DNA of 8,401 nt from Bdellovibrionales bacterium. Its GTDB lineage: Bacteria; Bdellovibrionota; Bdellovibrionia; Bdellovibrionales; UBA1609. Below, one piece after another: positions 1-5,416 of the stretch. The stretch covers positions 1 through 8,401 of the forward strand of contig JAGRAG010000230.1 in assembly GCA_020435025.1 (NCBI GenBank), read 5' to 3'. Both the position numbers and the translations under genes were made by a program. Every line of letters starts with the position of its first letter. Position 1 is the first letter of the stretch. The notes under the pieces were generated by a model that saw nothing but the letters and a program-made list of their open reading frames with translations, had not been told where the DNA came from and searched no databases.

Positions 1-52
1 TGTAAATAGTTTGGGATATTCTTGCAAGGTATTCTTTATTTTAGCTTTATTC

Positions 53-68
53 TTTTTTTTTTTTTTTT
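53..68. repeat. T16 homopolymer at the breakpoint of the cotransporter remnant
   Basis: Sixteen consecutive T are followed directly by AA, which makes the TAA stop in the frame of the PhoU-like remnant. The bases before the tract (2-52) are open in the same frame and encode a hydrophobic stretch (VFFILALF then Phe repeats), as expected for the last membrane helix. The tract is either a mutational hot spot within a dying gene or a place of uncertain sequence. Confidence 0.8.
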
Positions 69-70
69 AA

Positions 71-826
71 ATTGGCACCAATTTTATTGAAAAGCTCTTT
101 CCTCCCAGAGACGGAGAAAGAGAGTGCGCGGTCAAGTATCTAAAGCGTGGAGAACTTCAGTCTCTTTCGGTAGTCTTAGCTCATGCGCAACGTGAAATAC
201 TACGCATGGGGGATATGGTTCTTGAGATGGTCAAGTTGTCAAAGGATTTACTGCTAAAGCAAAATGGAGATCTTCAAGAGTATATTCGAGAACAGGACAA
301 TCGTGTGGATCTATTAAATAGAGAAATTAGTTTATACATAAGTGAGTCCATAGATAGTGAAAATGAAGATCTTCCCAAAAAAGCTTATCGTATGATACTG
401 TTCGCATCCGACTTAGAAAGCGTCGCAGATGTTGTCGACAAAAATATTTTAGAACTTGCTCGTAAAAAGCATAGCCTAAAAGTGGATTTTAGTAGTCAAG
501 GATGGAGTGAGATTAATGAAATACATGAGAATGTCGTGAAAATCGTTTCTCTCTCTTTAAGCTGTTTTCAGTTAGCAGATAAAGAGTTAGCTTCTAAGGT
601 GGTGTTTCATAAAAGACAACTCCGAAAACTGGAAAAGAAATTTAGAGAAGCCCATATTGAAAGGTTGGCAGGTGGAGAGAAAGACTCTATTAAAACCAGT
701 TCCATTCATTTGGATCTACTGAGTGACTATCGACGAATTGTCGGCCTTACCGCTAATCACGCCTACTACTACCTTAAAGAGGGAGACAAATATAATATTC
801 TTCCACGTCGGGAAGACGTCCGATAA
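71..826 (+). pseudogene. C-terminal PhoU-like remnant of a Na+/phosphate cotransporter (NptA/YjbB type)
   Basis: Intact members of this family (COG1283 type) import phosphate with sodium and carry a cytoplasmic PhoU-like helical domain after the membrane part. Here the reading frame opens right after a TAA at 68-70 and runs 251 codons to the TAA at 824-826. The first in-frame ATG is at 206, but family-like sequence begins earlier: FIEKLFPPRDGE (about 83-118) and KYL followed by AHAQREILRMG (134-210) resemble the linker and first PhoU helix. The rest is helical and charged and ends in RRIVGLTANHAYYYL, as PhoU domains do. No ATG, GTG or TTG start lies between 71 and 205, and the membrane helices are absent. 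I infer a truncated, probably non-functional gene. A free-standing 206-residue PhoU-like protein starting at 206 is possible, but it would lack its first helix and has no clear ribosome binding site. Confidence 0.6.
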
Positions 827-940
827 ATACGAACCCCATTTAAATACCCTTTCCATCTCAACGAGAAACTCTAATGATTTCAGGTAAATAATTAGCAGTT
901 TTTAATGCGAATAGTTTCGAATAAAGATTTCAGTTTATAA

Positions 941-1555
941 TTAATGAGTGTAGTAGCGACGAATGAGGAGTTCTGTTTCGTGTTTAATTTGTTCAATACT
1001 CATACCACCATCGTCAAAAACGGTGACATAATCCATGACTCCGGCGACGGCGATCACCGACATATATATAGTTTGTCTAAGATTAGGGATCTCACTTCCT
1101 ATATTATTTTCGACAGCATAATCGTAAATAAACTCCACAGCCCGCTGTCGAGCAATTCGAATATGATCAATGCATCCCAATTGGTGATGGAAGTAAAAAA
1201 GAAATCGAAAGAGGTTTTGCCGACTCAATTGGTACTCGACACAGAAGTTCACCAAGTTTTCAATGATGTCTTCTACTTTTTCTGGCTTATCCTGATCGAG
1301 CCTTTGCTTAATCTGGTTCAAGGAATCTTGTGTGTACTTTTCAACGAGTGCAACGATAATAGCCTGCTTGTTCGGAAAGTATTGATAGAGAGAGCCAACA
1401 CTAATGCCCGCGATACGAGCTATTTGCGCTGTTGTTATATTAGAAATTGGAAGAGTGTTGGTCAGGTTTTCAGTGGCCTCCAATATACTTTTGACCAATA
1501 TCTGCGAGCGTTTTTGGCTTGGTTTTTTTCTAATTTTAAAAATCTCTTTCATCAT
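941..1555 (-). CDS. TetR/AcrR-family transcriptional regulator
   Basis: This 204-residue protein has the usual TetR length and layout. The N-terminal DNA-binding region holds the signature TTAQIARIAGISVGSLYQYF (residues 41-60, helix-turn-helix) followed by PNKQAIIVAL. A basic lead (KKPSQKRSQIL) precedes it. The variable C-terminal half (about 75-204) would be the ligand-binding and dimer domain; no ligand can be read from it. The start is supported by GAGG (complement of 1561-1564) about 8 bases ahead of the ATG at 1555; a second ATG follows directly. It is divergent from the radical SAM gene, with 49 bases between the two start codons, an arrangement in which TetR proteins often repress themselves and the neighbour. 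The family call is firm; the target is inference. Confidence 0.93.
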   Translation of the reverse strand: MMKEIFKIRKKPSQKRSQILVKSILEATENLTNTLPISNITTAQIARIAGISVGSLYQYFPNKQAIIVALVEKYTQDSLNQIKQRLDQDKPEKVEDIIENLVNFCVEYQLSRQNLFRFLFYFHHQLGCIDHIRIARQRAVEFIYDYAVENNIGSEIPNLRQTIYMSVIAVAGVMDYVTVFDDGGMSIEQIKHETELLIRRYYTH

Positions 1556-1604
1556 GAAAACCTCATAGCATCGAACAGTTCTACACGCAACAGGAGAAAC
1601 TACT
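1556..1604. promoter_or_regulatory. Divergent tetR / radical SAM intergenic region
   Basis: Forty-nine bases separate two divergent start codons, so both promoters must overlap each other or the start of the opposite gene. The region holds a ribosome binding site for each side (CCTC at 1561-1564 for the minus strand, AGGAG at 1592-1596 for the plus strand). It also holds a short palindrome, GAACaGTTC, at 1573-1581, which could be part of a TetR operator. The palindrome is short enough to arise by chance, and no convincing -35/-10 pair was found for either direction. Confidence 0.35.
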
Positions 1605-2570
1605 TTGAAAGATCTAAAAAATATTGCCCGAGTTTTTAATGATTATTCCAAGATTTGGAGTGGTCGAGAAGTCAATAAAGCATTGGTGACTTTCTTTGAA
1701 ATCACTATGAATTGCAATCTGAGATGTGAGTACTGTTACATCGGGCAAGATCCGGTAGCTTACCCTCAGGGATTTCAGCCAAAGGGGCTTTCGATTGATG
1801 AAATAAAACTCGTGATTTCAAAAATTTCTAAGTCCAGTCATGCCCTCTCTTTGTATGGAGGCGAACCTTTTTTAAGAAAGGACCTCTTGGAAATTCTTCA
1901 GTTCGCTAAATCTTTAGATTTTGGCTCATTAGAAGTAGTTACAAATGGAACTCTTTTAGTTAAGAATATCAAATCTGTGGAGTTGTTAGACGTCATTAAT
2001 ATTAGCTATGATCCGACACGACAGAGGCAGTATTCAGAGCAGATGAATAAAATGTTAGAAGACGCTTTATGGATTCGTAAGAAATTAAAAAAATCCATCA
2101 TGTTTTTCATTACGCTTTGTGAAGAAGATCAGTTTTCTGATTTAACTGATTTATTAAATTTCATGCAGAATCACAAGTTTTGTGCATTTTTCCAACCTGT
2201 TCGAACCAAGTCTATGATTCATGATCTAAAATGGTTTAACGAGATCATGAAATCAATTAAAGATGAGTATCCCAAAATATTTTACTTCAACCAAATTAAA
2301 AATTATGTGCCTTTAGATTATAACAGATGTCTTCCGCAACTCAGCTTAAGCGTGACCTACGAGGGGAATCTTGTCTATCCCTGTCAGATGTTTCGAACCC
2401 GAATTGCGGGCAGTTTACTTGAGTCTGATGTGGCGGAACTTTGGAAGAAGGGGAAAGAAAAATATGGCACCTTTCCAAACAAGGAGTGTGAAAACTGCGG
2501 GTATCTTTGTATGTGGGATATAGGAAATAATTTTCGTTATCCTTGGAAAGTCAATTTTTTCAATTACTGA
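1605..2570 (+). CDS. Radical SAM protein with C-terminal SPASM/twitch-like cysteine cluster
   Basis: Radical SAM enzymes use a [4Fe-4S] cluster and S-adenosylmethionine to start radical chemistry on many substrates, including peptides. The protein (321 residues) has the cluster motif CNLRCEYC with Cys37, Cys41 and Cys44, then the SAM-binding GGEP motif (residues 85-88) and a VVTNGTLL strand (111-118), in the normal order of the barrel. The C-terminal part has further cysteines at 242, 260, 295, 298 and 302 (C-x17-C, then CENCGYLC), suggesting an auxiliary iron-sulfur cluster of SPASM or twitch type. The start is TTG at 1605, with AGGAG at 1592-1596, 8 bases before it. The substrate cannot be told. 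The gene is divergent from a TetR regulator. The last codons run through a T TTT TTC stretch, and a different frame stays open well beyond the stop (see findings), so the C-terminus may be longer than it appears. Confidence 0.9.
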   Translation: MKDLKNIARVFNDYSKIWSGREVNKALVTFFEITMNCNLRCEYCYIGQDPVAYPQGFQPKGLSIDEIKLVISKISKSSHALSLYGGEPFLRKDLLEILQFAKSLDFGSLEVVTNGTLLVKNIKSVELLDVINISYDPTRQRQYSEQMNKMLEDALWIRKKLKKSIMFFITLCEEDQFSDLTDLLNFMQNHKFCAFFQPVRTKSMIHDLKWFNEIMKSIKDEYPKIFYFNQIKNYVPLDYNRCLPQLSLSVTYEGNLVYPCQMFRTRIAGSLLESDVAELWKKGKEKYGTFPNKECENCGYLCMWDIGNNFRYPWKVNFFNY

Positions 2571-2689
2571 GAAAATTAATTCGGGCAGGAGGTCGGCTGA
2601 TAGAATGGATAGGCTCTATTTATAAAAAGATAGCAAATTTTATAAACACTTGGTTTGTCTCAAATGTCGCAATGGATGTCTCACTTTGA
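2543..2689 (+). other. Open frame overlapping and following the radical SAM stop
   Basis: In the -1 frame relative to the radical SAM gene, codons stay open from 2531 to a TGA at 2687-2689. From the TTG at 2543 this gives 48 residues. The product looks like amphipathic helix, with QLLRKLIRAGGRLIEW followed by IGSIYKKIANFINTW. It has no ribosome binding site at 2543, so it is unlikely to be an independent gene. It could be the true C-terminal tail of the radical SAM protein, reached by -1 slippage at the T run 2555-2560 or hidden by one missing T in the sequence. It may also be a chance open frame. Confidence 0.25.
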
Positions 2690-2691
2690 GA
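2656..2691. repeat. TGTCTCA direct repeat with inverted TTTGAGA partner
   Basis: TGTCTCA occurs at 2656-2662 and again at 2677-2683, exactly 21 bases apart, which places both on the same face of the helix. TTTGAGA at 2685-2691 is the inverse of TCTCAAA at 2658-2664, and TGAGA also pairs with the second copy across a 3-base loop. It could be a regulator binding site or a small RNA hairpin. Short repeats of this size can also be chance. Confidence 0.35.
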
Positions 2692-2703
2692 TCACTCGCC
2701 CTA

Positions 2704-2715
2704 TTCTGATCAGAA
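2704..2715. repeat. Perfect 12-base palindrome TTCTGATCAGAA
   Basis: TTCTGA is followed directly by its own complement TCAGAA. A perfect palindrome with no spacer suits a dimeric DNA-binding protein better than an RNA hairpin, whose stem would be only 4 pairs. It sits about 100 bases before the micropeptide start. Function is not shown. Confidence 0.3.
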
Positions 2716-2815
2716 GTTCTAAAGCTTTTTTTACAACTAACAGTTATTTATCAAGATCCTTAGATGGCGGCCCACTTAGCCAGTTAGCTTGATATTCTGT
2801 AGGTAGGAGGAAGGT

Positions 2816-2899
2816 ATGGATATCAAGGATGCAGATTATTTCGAGTTAATGATTCTATTGGTGGTCATTGTGTTAATCACCAGCAGCTACAGTTATTAA
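2816..2899 (+). CDS. 27-residue single-pass membrane micropeptide, unknown function
   Basis: A perfect AGGAGG (2805-2810) sits 5 bases ahead of ATG 2816, the strongest ribosome binding site in the window. The frame runs 27 codons to TAA at 2897-2899. The product has a short acidic N-terminus (MDIKDADYFE), a hydrophobic segment LMILLVVIVLI (residues 11-21) suited to crossing the inner membrane, and a polar tail TSSYSY. This is the build of known bacterial micropeptides that sit beside membrane complexes, but it does not match one I recognise (not KdpF- or CydX-like in detail). It lies between the radical SAM gene and an Nramp-related transporter, about 190 bases before the latter's core start. 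A role as transporter partner or as a peptide substrate of the radical SAM enzyme is only a guess from position. The main doubt is its small size. Confidence 0.6.
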   Translation: MDIKDADYFELMILLVVIVLITSSYSY

Positions 2900-3089
2900 A
2901 TGATTCCGATGAAGCAATAGAGAATGTCGGAGTTCTTCTTTAGATTTGCACATTTTTGAATTGGGCTGCAAGTGTGAGGGTAATATTGAGCACAGGAATC
3001 TGGTAAGGGTGCGCCATGTTGCCACATAAACGGCGATTCGAATGAAAGTCGCTTGTTTTCAGTTTGGGAATCAAATAGTCTTTGAAACG
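2900..3089 (+). other. Intergenic region before the Nramp-related gene
   Basis: No credible plus-strand gene is visible. The best -10-like element is TAATAT at 2981-2986, with TTGAAT at 2956-2961 as a loose -35 at 19 bases spacing, which is too wide to trust. The minus strand is open across 2896-3099, but that frame has no ribosome binding site and runs into the transporter start. Part of this region (3042-3089) would be coding if the transporter starts at the upstream ATG. Confidence 0.3.
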
Positions 3090-4331
3090 ATGATAGCAAA
3101 GCTAAGAGGTATTGGACCCGGTTTAATGTTGGCCGCAGCGGCCATTGGTGTTTCGCATCTTGTGCAGTCGACTCGTGCGGGAGCCGATTATGGGTATCAA
3201 CTACTAGTCGTTATTGTTCTTACTAATGTACTTAAGTATCCTTTTTTTGAGATTGGTCATCGCTATTTTTTAGCTACTGGCGAAACATTGTTGCAGGGAT
3301 ATAAGAAATTAGGTCGAGGTTATCTTCAAGCCTTTCTCTTTTTTAACCTTATTGGCGCGATAGGGACCATTGCCGCAGTCACTTTTGTCACAGCAGCACT
3401 TGTTCAAAATCTGATGGGCAGCTTTCTCTCTGTTCCTCTATGGAGCTGTTTGATTTTGTCTGTTTGTGTGGTCCTATTGCTGATTGGTCATTATAAGTGG
3501 TTGGATATTTTTATAAAGTTACTGATGGTCGTGCTTTTACTAACAACTCTGTCGGCCGTGGTTTTTCTATTCTTTAAAGAATCGGTTCAACCGGTGAATA
3601 TGGCTGCGACTCAAGAGGCCTTTTCTTGGACGGCATTGCCTTTTTTAATTGCCCTTATGGGTTGGATGCCGGCTCCCATTGAACTCTCCGTGTGGCAATC
3701 ATTGTGGCTAGAGGCTCAAAGTCAATTAGAGGGAAAGGCACCTTCGTCAAAATTGGCGCAGTTTGATTTTAACTTTGGTTATATCTGCACGATTTTGATG
3801 GCGTTGGCATTTGCTTTCTTGGGAGCCAAAGTGATGTACGGAAGTGGCGTCACTTTTTCGGCAAAGCCTTTTGAGTTTGCAGCGCAAGTTGTGGACCTCT
3901 ATTCGGTCGCATTAGGGGATTGGTCCAGGCCGATCATTGCCGTCGCGGCCTTGACGGCCATGTTTTCTACTACAATTACCTGCGTGGATTCCTATCCTCG
4001 TTCTTTAGCTGAAGGATTTGAATTGCTTTCGGAGCGCCAAGTCAAAAGAAGATTGTACAGTCACTCATTTTGGATTGTTCTCATCTCTGTTGTTGGCCTC
4101 GTCTTGATTGCTTTTTTTGCAACCAGTTTAAAGCGAATTGTCGATGTTGTAACGATTGTGTCATTTTTAACGGCTCCTTTCTTTGCTTTTTTGAATTTAA
4201 AATTGATTCGGTCTCCTTTGGTTTCAGAGCCTTTCCGTCAGAGCCGCTGGCTCTATATCTTGAGCCTCCTTGGGATGAGCTTTCTTATCGCGTTTGGCGC
4301 ACTGTTTCTCTATAGTCGTTGGCTGGCTTAA
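3090..4331 (+). CDS. Nramp-related transporter lacking the DPGN motif
   Basis: This is a polytopic inner-membrane protein of about 11 hydrophobic segments. Family likeness comes from the first helix, GIGPGLMLAAAAIGVSHLV then STRAGADYG (about residues 7-35), and helix 6, LMGWMPAPIELSVWQ (about 189-203). True Nramp proteins import Mn2+ or Fe2+ with protons, binding metal through Asp and Asn of DPGN in helix 1 and Met of MPH in helix 6. Here DPGN aligns with GVSH (20-23) and MPH with MPA, so Met is kept but Asp and Asn are lost. The substrate is therefore uncertain. I chose ATG 3090 because the family core begins there (413 residues). ATG 3042 in the same frame would add 16 residues (MKVACFQFGN then QIVFET) that look non-family. 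Neither start has a clear ribosome binding site. No partner gene is obvious apart from the micropeptide upstream. Confidence 0.82.
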   Translation: MIAKLRGIGPGLMLAAAAIGVSHLVQSTRAGADYGYQLLVVIVLTNVLKYPFFEIGHRYFLATGETLLQGYKKLGRGYLQAFLFFNLIGAIGTIAAVTFVTAALVQNLMGSFLSVPLWSCLILSVCVVLLLIGHYKWLDIFIKLLMVVLLLTTLSAVVFLFFKESVQPVNMAATQEAFSWTALPFLIALMGWMPAPIELSVWQSLWLEAQSQLEGKAPSSKLAQFDFNFGYICTILMALAFAFLGAKVMYGSGVTFSAKPFEFAAQVVDLYSVALGDWSRPIIAVAALTAMFSTTITCVDSYPRSLAEGFELLSERQVKRRLYSHSFWIVLISVVGLVLIAFFATSLKRIVDVVTIVSFLTAPFFAFLNLKLIRSPLVSEPFRQSRWLYILSLLGMSFLIAFGALFLYSRWLA

Positions 4332-4345
4332 CTCTTTGTCGGGAA

Positions 4346-4412
4346 AGAACTTTATTGGATTTATTGACCACATCTCTTAAGTGTACTAATAATTGAATTT
4401 GGAGAAAGTTCT
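4346..4412. repeat. 8-base inverted repeat flanking the zapA promoter
   Basis: AGAACTTT at 4346-4353 is the inverse complement of AAAGTTCT at 4405-4412, bracketing the candidate zapA promoter. It could serve looping or an operator pair. With a 51-base interval and only 8 pairs, chance is a fair explanation. Confidence 0.2.
4364..4393 (+). promoter_or_regulatory. Candidate sigma70-type promoter of the zapA-fau-rny-tyrS operon
   Basis: TTGACC (4364-4369, 5 of 6 to TTGACA) and AATAAT (4388-4393, 5 of 6 to TATAAT) are separated by 18 bases. Transcription would begin near 4400, leaving a leader of about 44 bases before the zapA GTG. It is the only good hexamer pair between the transporter stop and zapA, and the later operon genes are packed too closely to need their own. 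Confidence 0.55.
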
Positions 4413-4443
4413 AAACCTTGAGAATAAATAAGGATTCGGCAAC

Positions 4444-4755
4444 GTGGACCCCTTAAAGAAAATTTATGACGTAGAAGTCGCTGGAGTGGCATTAAAACTA
4501 CGCTCATCGCATGATATTAGTACGGTGAACGAGTTAGTAGCCCTTGTAAACGAAAAGGTGAGCGACGTAAAAAGTGGGTCCCAATCCATTCCTCATGAAA
4601 AAGCGTTGTTGTTAGCCGCTTTACACTTAGCAGAAGAGATCACTCTTTTAAAAAAGTCAGCGCTATCTGAAATTGATCAGATTGAAGCACGCGTACATGG
4701 AATCCTCAATGATTTAGAATCGTCTCCGGTGTCACAAATTCGTATGGATGTTTAA
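4444..4755 (+). CDS. zapA: Cell division protein ZapA
   Basis: ZapA binds FtsZ in the cytoplasm and promotes bundling and stability of the Z ring. This 103-residue protein has family length and pattern: an N-terminal strand pair around YDVEVAGVALKL (8-19), then a helix with TVNELVALVNEKV (27-39), the KALLLAALHLAEEI segment (53-66), which is the most recognisable ZapA signature, and a C-terminal coiled helix. The start is GTG at 4444, with AAGGA at 4430-4434, 9 bases upstream. It is the first gene of the operon; fau follows after 54 bases. In many proteobacteria the 6S RNA gene lies between zapA and fau; the gap here is too small to hold it. Confidence 0.85.
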   Translation: MDPLKKIYDVEVAGVALKLRSSHDISTVNELVALVNEKVSDVKSGSQSIPHEKALLLAALHLAEEITLLKKSALSEIDQIEARVHGILNDLESSPVSQIRMDV

Positions 4756-4809
4756 AGTTCATGCGGATCGAGTTTCGTTATGAAATTCGGGCAACGGGAG
4801 AAATGAAGT

Positions 4810-5406
4810 TTGACGGCCTTAAAGAAAAAGTCGTTGCTCCGCAAAGAATTTTTGGAGCGACGCAATTCTCATTATGAAAGTGAACGAGTGTGTTCTGGAC
4901 AGAGCACCCAACAAATTGGCGAGAGCCTTTCTCTCATTCTTTCTCAATTAAATGTAGAAAACAAAATTTGTGCAAGCTATCGGGCTTTCGGAAGTGAAGC
5001 CGATCCATCTCTCGTAGAGAGGCTTCTGCCGGACTGGCAGTGGGCCTTTCCGAGAATCAACGATGACCACTTAGAGTTTTATCTGATGCCCTCTACACAA
5101 CAGTGGGAAGTCAATGGCTGGGGCATACAAGAGCCACTGGTCGGCAATCCTCATAAAATTGAATTGAATGACTGTGGAGCTGTTCTAGTTCCGGGGCGTG
5201 CGTTTGATCGGAATGGGCATCGTCTTGGGGGAGGAAAAGGGTATTACGACCGAGCCTTAGCGAATTATGTGGGATTAAAAGTGGGAGTTGGATTTGCTGT
5301 GCAAGTTTCCAATGATCCCCTGCCGGTAGAAGGCTTTGATATTGATATGGACTATTTAGTGACTGAGGATTTTGTTATAGATTTTGGCGTCTCTGCGACG
5401 AGATAG
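4810..5406 (+). CDS. fau: 5-formyltetrahydrofolate cyclo-ligase
   Basis: The enzyme (5,10-methenyltetrahydrofolate synthetase, also named ygfA) uses ATP and Mg2+ to convert 5-formyl-THF to 5,10-methenyl-THF, returning stored folate to one-carbon metabolism in the cytosol. The sequence is 198 residues, normal for the family. Motifs seen are the basic N-terminal LLRKEFLERR (9-18), SYRAFGSEADPS (56-67), WGIQEP (104-109), the ATP/substrate signature VPGRAFDRNGHRLGGGKGYY (127-146) followed by DR, and the end motif YLVTE. The start is TTG 4810, with GGGAG at 4796-4800, 9 bases ahead; the nearby ATG at 4803 is in another frame. The stop TAG (4404-4406 of the 5 kb block, i.e. 5404-5406) overlaps the ribosome binding site of rny, suggesting coupled translation. 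Confidence 0.93.
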   Translation: MTALKKKSLLRKEFLERRNSHYESERVCSGQSTQQIGESLSLILSQLNVENKICASYRAFGSEADPSLVERLLPDWQWAFPRINDDHLEFYLMPSTQQWEVNGWGIQEPLVGNPHKIELNDCGAVLVPGRAFDRNGHRLGGGKGYYDRALANYVGLKVGVGFAVQVSNDPLPVEGFDIDMDYLVTEDFVIDFGVSATR

Positions 5407-5416
5407 GAAGGTGAAT

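Larger units (their letters stand above)
2571..2815 (+). other. Non-coding stretch upstream of the micropeptide gene
   Basis: No conventional gene begins here. Visible items are an AGGAGG at 2587-2592 with only a six-codon frame (ATG 2605) after it; a direct repeat TGTCTCA at 2656-2662 and 2677-2683; the inverted partner TTTGAGA at 2685-2691; and a perfect 12-base palindrome TTCTGATCAGAA at 2704-2715 followed by a T run (2726-2732). The last could be a weak terminator for the radical SAM gene or an operator; its stem is short and AT-rich. No convincing promoter hexamers were found. Confidence 0.4.

Noticed and set aside
903..926. Weak CGAA-TTCG hairpin as a terminator between the cotransporter remnant and tetR
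   Set aside because: Only four base pairs and no T run of useful length beside it.
944..1639. 231-codon plus-strand open frame opposite the TetR gene
   Set aside because: It is antisense to a clear TetR gene with an HTH signature, has no family resemblance, and its Cys/Asn/Ser-rich composition is typical of a shadow frame.
2587..2607. AGGAGG at 2587-2592 as start of a gene at ATG 2605
   Set aside because: The frame stops after six codons and the spacing of 12 bases is long; listed only as part of the gap.
2896..3099. 67-codon minus-strand frame across the gap before the transporter
   Set aside because: No ribosome binding site, overlaps the transporter start and the micropeptide end, and no recognisable motif despite several cysteines.
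4070..4315. 81-codon plus-strand frame inside the transporter gene
   Set aside because: Out-of-frame shadow of the membrane protein; Cys/Phe-rich and without a binding site.
4756..4809. 6S RNA between zapA and fau
   Set aside because: Only 54 bases are available, far shorter than 6S RNA (about 180 bases).
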